A DNA stretch of 25,614 nucleotides, from IMG/VR virus record IMGVR_UViG_3300028548_002083, positions 1-25,614 of that record; one strand, 5' to 3'. This document shows, piece by piece, positions 22,830 through 25,614 of the stretch. Position numbers and translations under genes: made by a program. The notes beneath the pieces were generated by a model. It saw only the letters and a list, made by a program, of their open reading frames with translations. It was not told the origin of the DNA and did not search any database. Origin of the DNA: a virus. The stretch's first letter is position 1, and every line of letters begins with the position of its first letter.

Positions 22830-24592
22830 TTGTTGACATAGAGTTCCAAACCAATGTTTCCAAGATTTCAAAAGATTTGGAATCAGTAAAAGATTCACTT
22901 GCTGAAACAAATGAAAATCTTGAAGATATTGCAAAGACTGGAAAATCAACAGATGGTGCATTGGGAAAAATTGGAAAAGGTTTCAAGGGTGTTGGACTTG
23001 CTATGAAAACACTTGGTGTTGGTCTTATCATTGAAGCATTCAAGTTTTTAAAAGACATCTTGATGCAGAACCAGACAGTTATGGATGGTGTTTCAATAGT
23101 TACAGAAACTCTTGGTGTGGTATTCAATCAAATTACAAGTGTTGTGACTGATGTGTTTGATGCTGTTTCTGAATCATCTGAAGGATTTGAAGGAATGAAA
23201 AAAGTGATTGGTGGCTTGATGACAATTGCAATATCGCCTTTAAAACTTGCTTTCTTTGGAATTACTAAAGCAGTTCAAGAAGGTCAATTGGCTTGGGAAC
23301 AATCCTTTTTTGGTGATGGTGATCCTGAAACTATTGCACAACTAAATGAAAAATTAGCTGAAACAAATGCAAATTTAAAAGAAGTTGTTAAAGATGTTGT
23401 TGAAGCAGGAACACAAGTTGCCACAAATATTGCTGAAGCAGTCACAGAAATTGGTTCAGTTGTTTCAATTGCTGTTGATGTTGCATCTGAAGGAATTAAA
23501 GAAATATCAATTGCTGGTGCTTTAGCAACTGGAACTGCTCTTGCTGATGCCAAAAAGAATGAAGAACTTCTTGAAGTACAAAGAGCAACACAACAACTAC
23601 AAGGACAATTGGATGCAGAAATGCAAAGGCAAATTCGTGATGATGTCAGAAAAACATTTGAAGAAAGAATTGCAGCAAATGATGAACTTGGAAAGGTACT
23701 TGAAGAACAGACAGCAAAAGAAAAAGCAGTTGTTGATGAAAAAGTAAGAATAGCACAACTTGAACTTTCAACAAATGAATCATCTGTTGAATTGCAAAAG
23801 AAACTTTCTGAAGCACAACTTGGACAGCTTGAACTAAAAGAAAGAATTGCAGGTCAAACATCTGAACAACTAACAAATCAAGCAGCACTTGAAAAAGAAT
23901 TGTTTGATGCACAAAATGAAATTCAACTTGCAACAATGACTGCAAGAGAACAAGAATTTCTGGCACTTGAACAAGACTATTTAGCAAAAGCAGAACTTGC
24001 AAGAAAGGCTGGTGAAGATGATGTTGCAATCACAGAACAATACAATGCACTTGTTCTTGCAGCAGATGAAAAATTTGCTAAAGAAGATTTAGATGTTCAG
24101 AAAACACTTGATGATGAAAAATCTGCTTTAGCTTCAGCACAGCTTGATGTGGTACAGAATTCAATCAAGATGGCTGGTGACTTATTTGAAGAAGGAACTG
24201 CTGCATCAAAAGTTGCTGGTGTTGCATCAGCTACAATTGACACCTGGAAAGCAGTCAATATGGCTTTAGCATCTGCACCACCACCATTGTCATACATTTC
24301 TGCTGGACTATCATTAGCAACTGGATTGAAATCTATTAAAAATATACTTTCAGTTAAAACTAAAAAACCAACTTCAACACCATCGCCAGGTGATGCAACA
24401 CTTCCATCTGCTGCTGGTAGTGGTGGAGGTTCAGAATCAATTGCAGACTTGTCAAACATCCCTTCAATAACTGAACAGTTTAATAATCAGTTTGCACAAG
24501 ACACACCACCAGTTCAAGCATTTGTGGTTGAACAGCAAGTCACAAATTCACAACAAATCAACACAATGATTCAACAAAAAGCAACACTTTAA
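22814..24592 (+). CDS. Tape measure protein
   Basis: A 592-aa protein with the usual tape measure plan: helical N-terminus (SKISKDLESVKDSLAETNEN), hydrophobic Gly-rich segments (GFKGVGLAMKTLGVGLIIEA near 57-76; IGGLMTIAISPLKLAFFGIT), a long coiled-coil centre (about 175-450) and a C-terminal membrane-like region (SKVAGVASATIDTWKAVNMA, YISAGLSLATGLKSIKNI near 460-512). Length sets tail length: 592 aa at about 1.5 A per residue would give a tail near 90 nm, which is an estimate. It is placed after the tail hub/fibre gene rather than after the tail chaperone. Confidence 0.85.
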   Translation: MAEKIVVDIEFQTNVSKISKDLESVKDSLAETNENLEDIAKTGKSTDGALGKIGKGFKGVGLAMKTLGVGLIIEAFKFLKDILMQNQTVMDGVSIVTETLGVVFNQITSVVTDVFDAVSESSEGFEGMKKVIGGLMTIAISPLKLAFFGITKAVQEGQLAWEQSFFGDGDPETIAQLNEKLAETNANLKEVVKDVVEAGTQVATNIAEAVTEIGSVVSIAVDVASEGIKEISIAGALATGTALADAKKNEELLEVQRATQQLQGQLDAEMQRQIRDDVRKTFEERIAANDELGKVLEEQTAKEKAVVDEKVRIAQLELSTNESSVELQKKLSEAQLGQLELKERIAGQTSEQLTNQAALEKELFDAQNEIQLATMTAREQEFLALEQDYLAKAELARKAGEDDVAITEQYNALVLAADEKFAKEDLDVQKTLDDEKSALASAQLDVVQNSIKMAGDLFEEGTAASKVAGVASATIDTWKAVNMALASAPPPLSYISAGLSLATGLKSIKNILSVKTKKPTSTPSPGDATLPSAAGSGGGSESIADLSNIPSITEQFNNQFAQDTPPVQAFVVEQQVTNSQQINTMIQQKATL

Positions 24593-24600
24593 AAACCAAA
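24572..24600 (+). repeat. 29-nt direct repeat, copy 1 (tape measure 3' end)
   Basis: The 29 nt that encode the last residues of the tape measure (Q-Q-K-A-T-L-stop) plus eight bases recur without mismatch at 24673-24701, exactly 101 bp downstream. This copy is coding; the second is non-coding. Confidence 0.85.
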
Positions 24601-24705
24601 GCTTATAACTACTTAATATATAGCCTTTTAAAAAAAGTATTTGATATGCTACTTAATAAAAACAAAATAAAACAACAAAAAGCAACACTTTAAAAACCAA
24701 AAATT
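24593..24705. other. Intergenic region between tape measure and protease
   Basis: This is 113 nt of A/T-rich DNA without an ORF. Its contents are the 29-nt duplication described above and two CTACTTAATA copies. An ACTTTAAA-type box lies at 24687-24694. No convincing intrinsic terminator or host-type promoter is visible. Confidence 0.6.
24673..24701 (+). repeat. 29-nt direct repeat, copy 2 (protease leader)
   Basis: An identical copy of 24572-24600 immediately before the protease ATG at 24706. It provides the protease gene with the A-rich, ACTTTAAA-containing leader. The 72 nt between the copies hold a further short repeat (CTACTTAATA at two places) and no ORF. Confidence 0.85.
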
Positions 24706-25563
24706 ATGACTAAAATAGTAGAACTAATTATTTCAGAAGAAGAAAAAGAATCACAAGATGGTGTCTTTGCAATTTCATTAGTTGAAGATCCAGCAATTGA
24801 TGAATATTGGATTGCTTTAAATAAGCAAAAGAAAGAACATATTCAATTTGCAAAAGTAGATGAAGACAAAAGACTTTTGATTGCACCAGCTTTGATTCCT
24901 AATAAACAAATTTTTAGACTTGATGATGATGGTTCTGACTACTATGTTTATTTTTCAAAGGATACAATTAAGCAATGTTCTGAATTGTATATGAAAAGAA
25001 ATCATTTACAATCAACAACACTTGAACACGAAGAAGAAGTTGATGGAATGTGTGTTGTTGAATCGTGGGTAAAAGAATTTGAAATTGATAAATCTGTTAA
25101 GTACGGTTTTGAACATTGCCCAGTTGGTACTTGGTTTGTAACAATGAAAGTTGACAATGATGAAATATGGAACAAAGTCAAAGAAGGTGAAATTCTTGGA
25201 TTTAGTATTGAAGGATTCTTTACTGATAAATTAAGCAAGTTTGCAAAAGTAAGAAAGAACAATGATTGTTCAGATGGATTTGAACATCAAATGAATGATG
25301 GTTCTTGGATGTGTGGTAAATCAATGGGATATTCTGAAGAAGAAGGAAATCTTCAAATGATTAAGAACTTAATTGTTGAAGCTGAAACAACATACCTTGA
25401 ATCATATCCTTGGGATGAATGTATTGCAGACCAAATGGCTGAATATGGCAATGAAGAAACTGCAAACAAGATTTGTGGTGCTATTAAAAACAGAACAATT
25501 GCATCTTCAGTTGTTCCAAAAGTAAAAGCAATCCTTGATGTTGAAAGGAAAAAAAGCAATTAA
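24706..25563 (+). CDS. Prohead protease, XkdF-like (S78-type) serine protease
   Basis: The 285-aa protein matches the XkdF family of putative phage serine proteases. Key elements are LVEDPAIDEYW (25-35), RLLIAPALIPNKQIFR (56-71), TTLEHEEEV (104-112, candidate catalytic H108), VVESW, GTWFVTMKV and GEILGFSIEGFF (161-172, candidate nucleophile S167). It would cleave scaffold and capsid during head maturation. A second unit at 233-262 (SYPWDECIADQMAEYGNEET, then KICGAIK) is a motif often attached to phage head proteins. The stop lies in the terminal redundancy and the gene is intact in the circle. It sits in front of scaffold and capsid, as expected. Confidence 0.85.
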   Translation: MTKIVELIISEEEKESQDGVFAISLVEDPAIDEYWIALNKQKKEHIQFAKVDEDKRLLIAPALIPNKQIFRLDDDGSDYYVYFSKDTIKQCSELYMKRNHLQSTTLEHEEEVDGMCVVESWVKEFEIDKSVKYGFEHCPVGTWFVTMKVDNDEIWNKVKEGEILGFSIEGFFTDKLSKFAKVRKNNDCSDGFEHQMNDGSWMCGKSMGYSEEEGNLQMIKNLIVEAETTYLESYPWDECIADQMAEYGNEETANKICGAIKNRTIASSVVPKVKAILDVERKKSN

Positions 25564-25614
25564 CATCTATTAACTTACGGAAAAACAATTCAAAAAACTA
25601 AAATGGAAAACATT
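25516..25614. repeat. Exact 99-bp terminal redundancy (circular closure), right copy
   Basis: Identical to bases 1-99. It contains the protease 3' end, the 39-nt leader and the first four codons of the scaffold gene (25603-25614, M-E-N-I), which are a duplicate of 88-99 and not a new gene. Confidence 0.95.

Noticed and set aside
23646-24029. Long minus-strand open frames opposite the tape measure (also 24097-24459, 22810-23127, 23284-23553)
   Set aside because: They show low-complexity composition mirroring the coiled-coil codons of the + strand, with no leaders and no neighbours on that strand.

Overview
This window is a complete small tailed-phage genome written as a circle. Bases 1-99 are repeated exactly at 25516-25614, so the unique molecule is 25,515 bp and the apparent ends fall inside the prohead protease and scaffold genes. 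Every convincing gene is on the + strand. DNA is AT-rich, starts are preceded by A-rich leaders rather than Shine-Dalgarno sequences, and one intergenic region carries a textbook Bacteroidota promoter (TTTG-N19-TATATTTG). Together with the protein families (XkdF-type protease, Bacteroidota-type portal, tail tube and tail hub proteins) this points to an uncultivated siphovirus-like phage of a Bacteroidota host, probably a Flavobacteriia relative. There is no integrase, DNA polymerase, primase or helicase that I can recognise.

Layout, read around the circle. (a) 6620-12963 is an early/accessory and replication block of about 18 small, tightly coupled genes. It includes a winged-helix protein, an SSB-like protein with a DDLPF tail, a small HTH protein, a DnaD-like replication initiator, a VRR-NUC nuclease, a phage sigma-like factor, a zinc-ribbon protein and an HNH endonuclease. 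(b) 13014-14601 encodes the terminase small and large subunits. (c) 14639-24592 is the tail block: tail assembly chaperone with a probable -1 frameshift extension, a tail-terminator-like protein fused to a lectin-like domain, an HK97 gp10-like protein, a 491-aa tail protein, a 1316-aa tail hub/fibre with a beta-roll and a C-terminal LamG-like domain, and the tape measure. (d) 24706 through the junction to 2283 holds prohead protease, scaffold, major capsid protein and a probable tail tube protein, closed by a strong intrinsic terminator. (e) 2359-5642 holds two small virion-type proteins, the portal with a fused cysteine-containing C-terminal domain, and a head-tail connector. (f) 5643-6482 is a lysis cassette: two tiny ORFs, an M15 peptidase endolysin and a two-TM holin candidate.

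The genes make a coherent plan. Host polymerase would fire the early promoter upstream of 6620. The phage sigma-like factor at 10980 could then help read the late genes, which continue with few gaps round the circle to the terminator behind the capsid and tail tube genes. The most interesting points are the unusual order (tail genes and tape measure before the protease-capsid module, portal after the capsid and tail tube genes), the T9 slippery site in the tail chaperone, the two lectin-like fusions, the palindromic operator-like boxes around the early promoter, an ACTTTAAA-type box in several late leaders, a 29-nt duplication at the tape measure end, and marked CpG depletion. No gene-free stretch exceeds about 140 bases.
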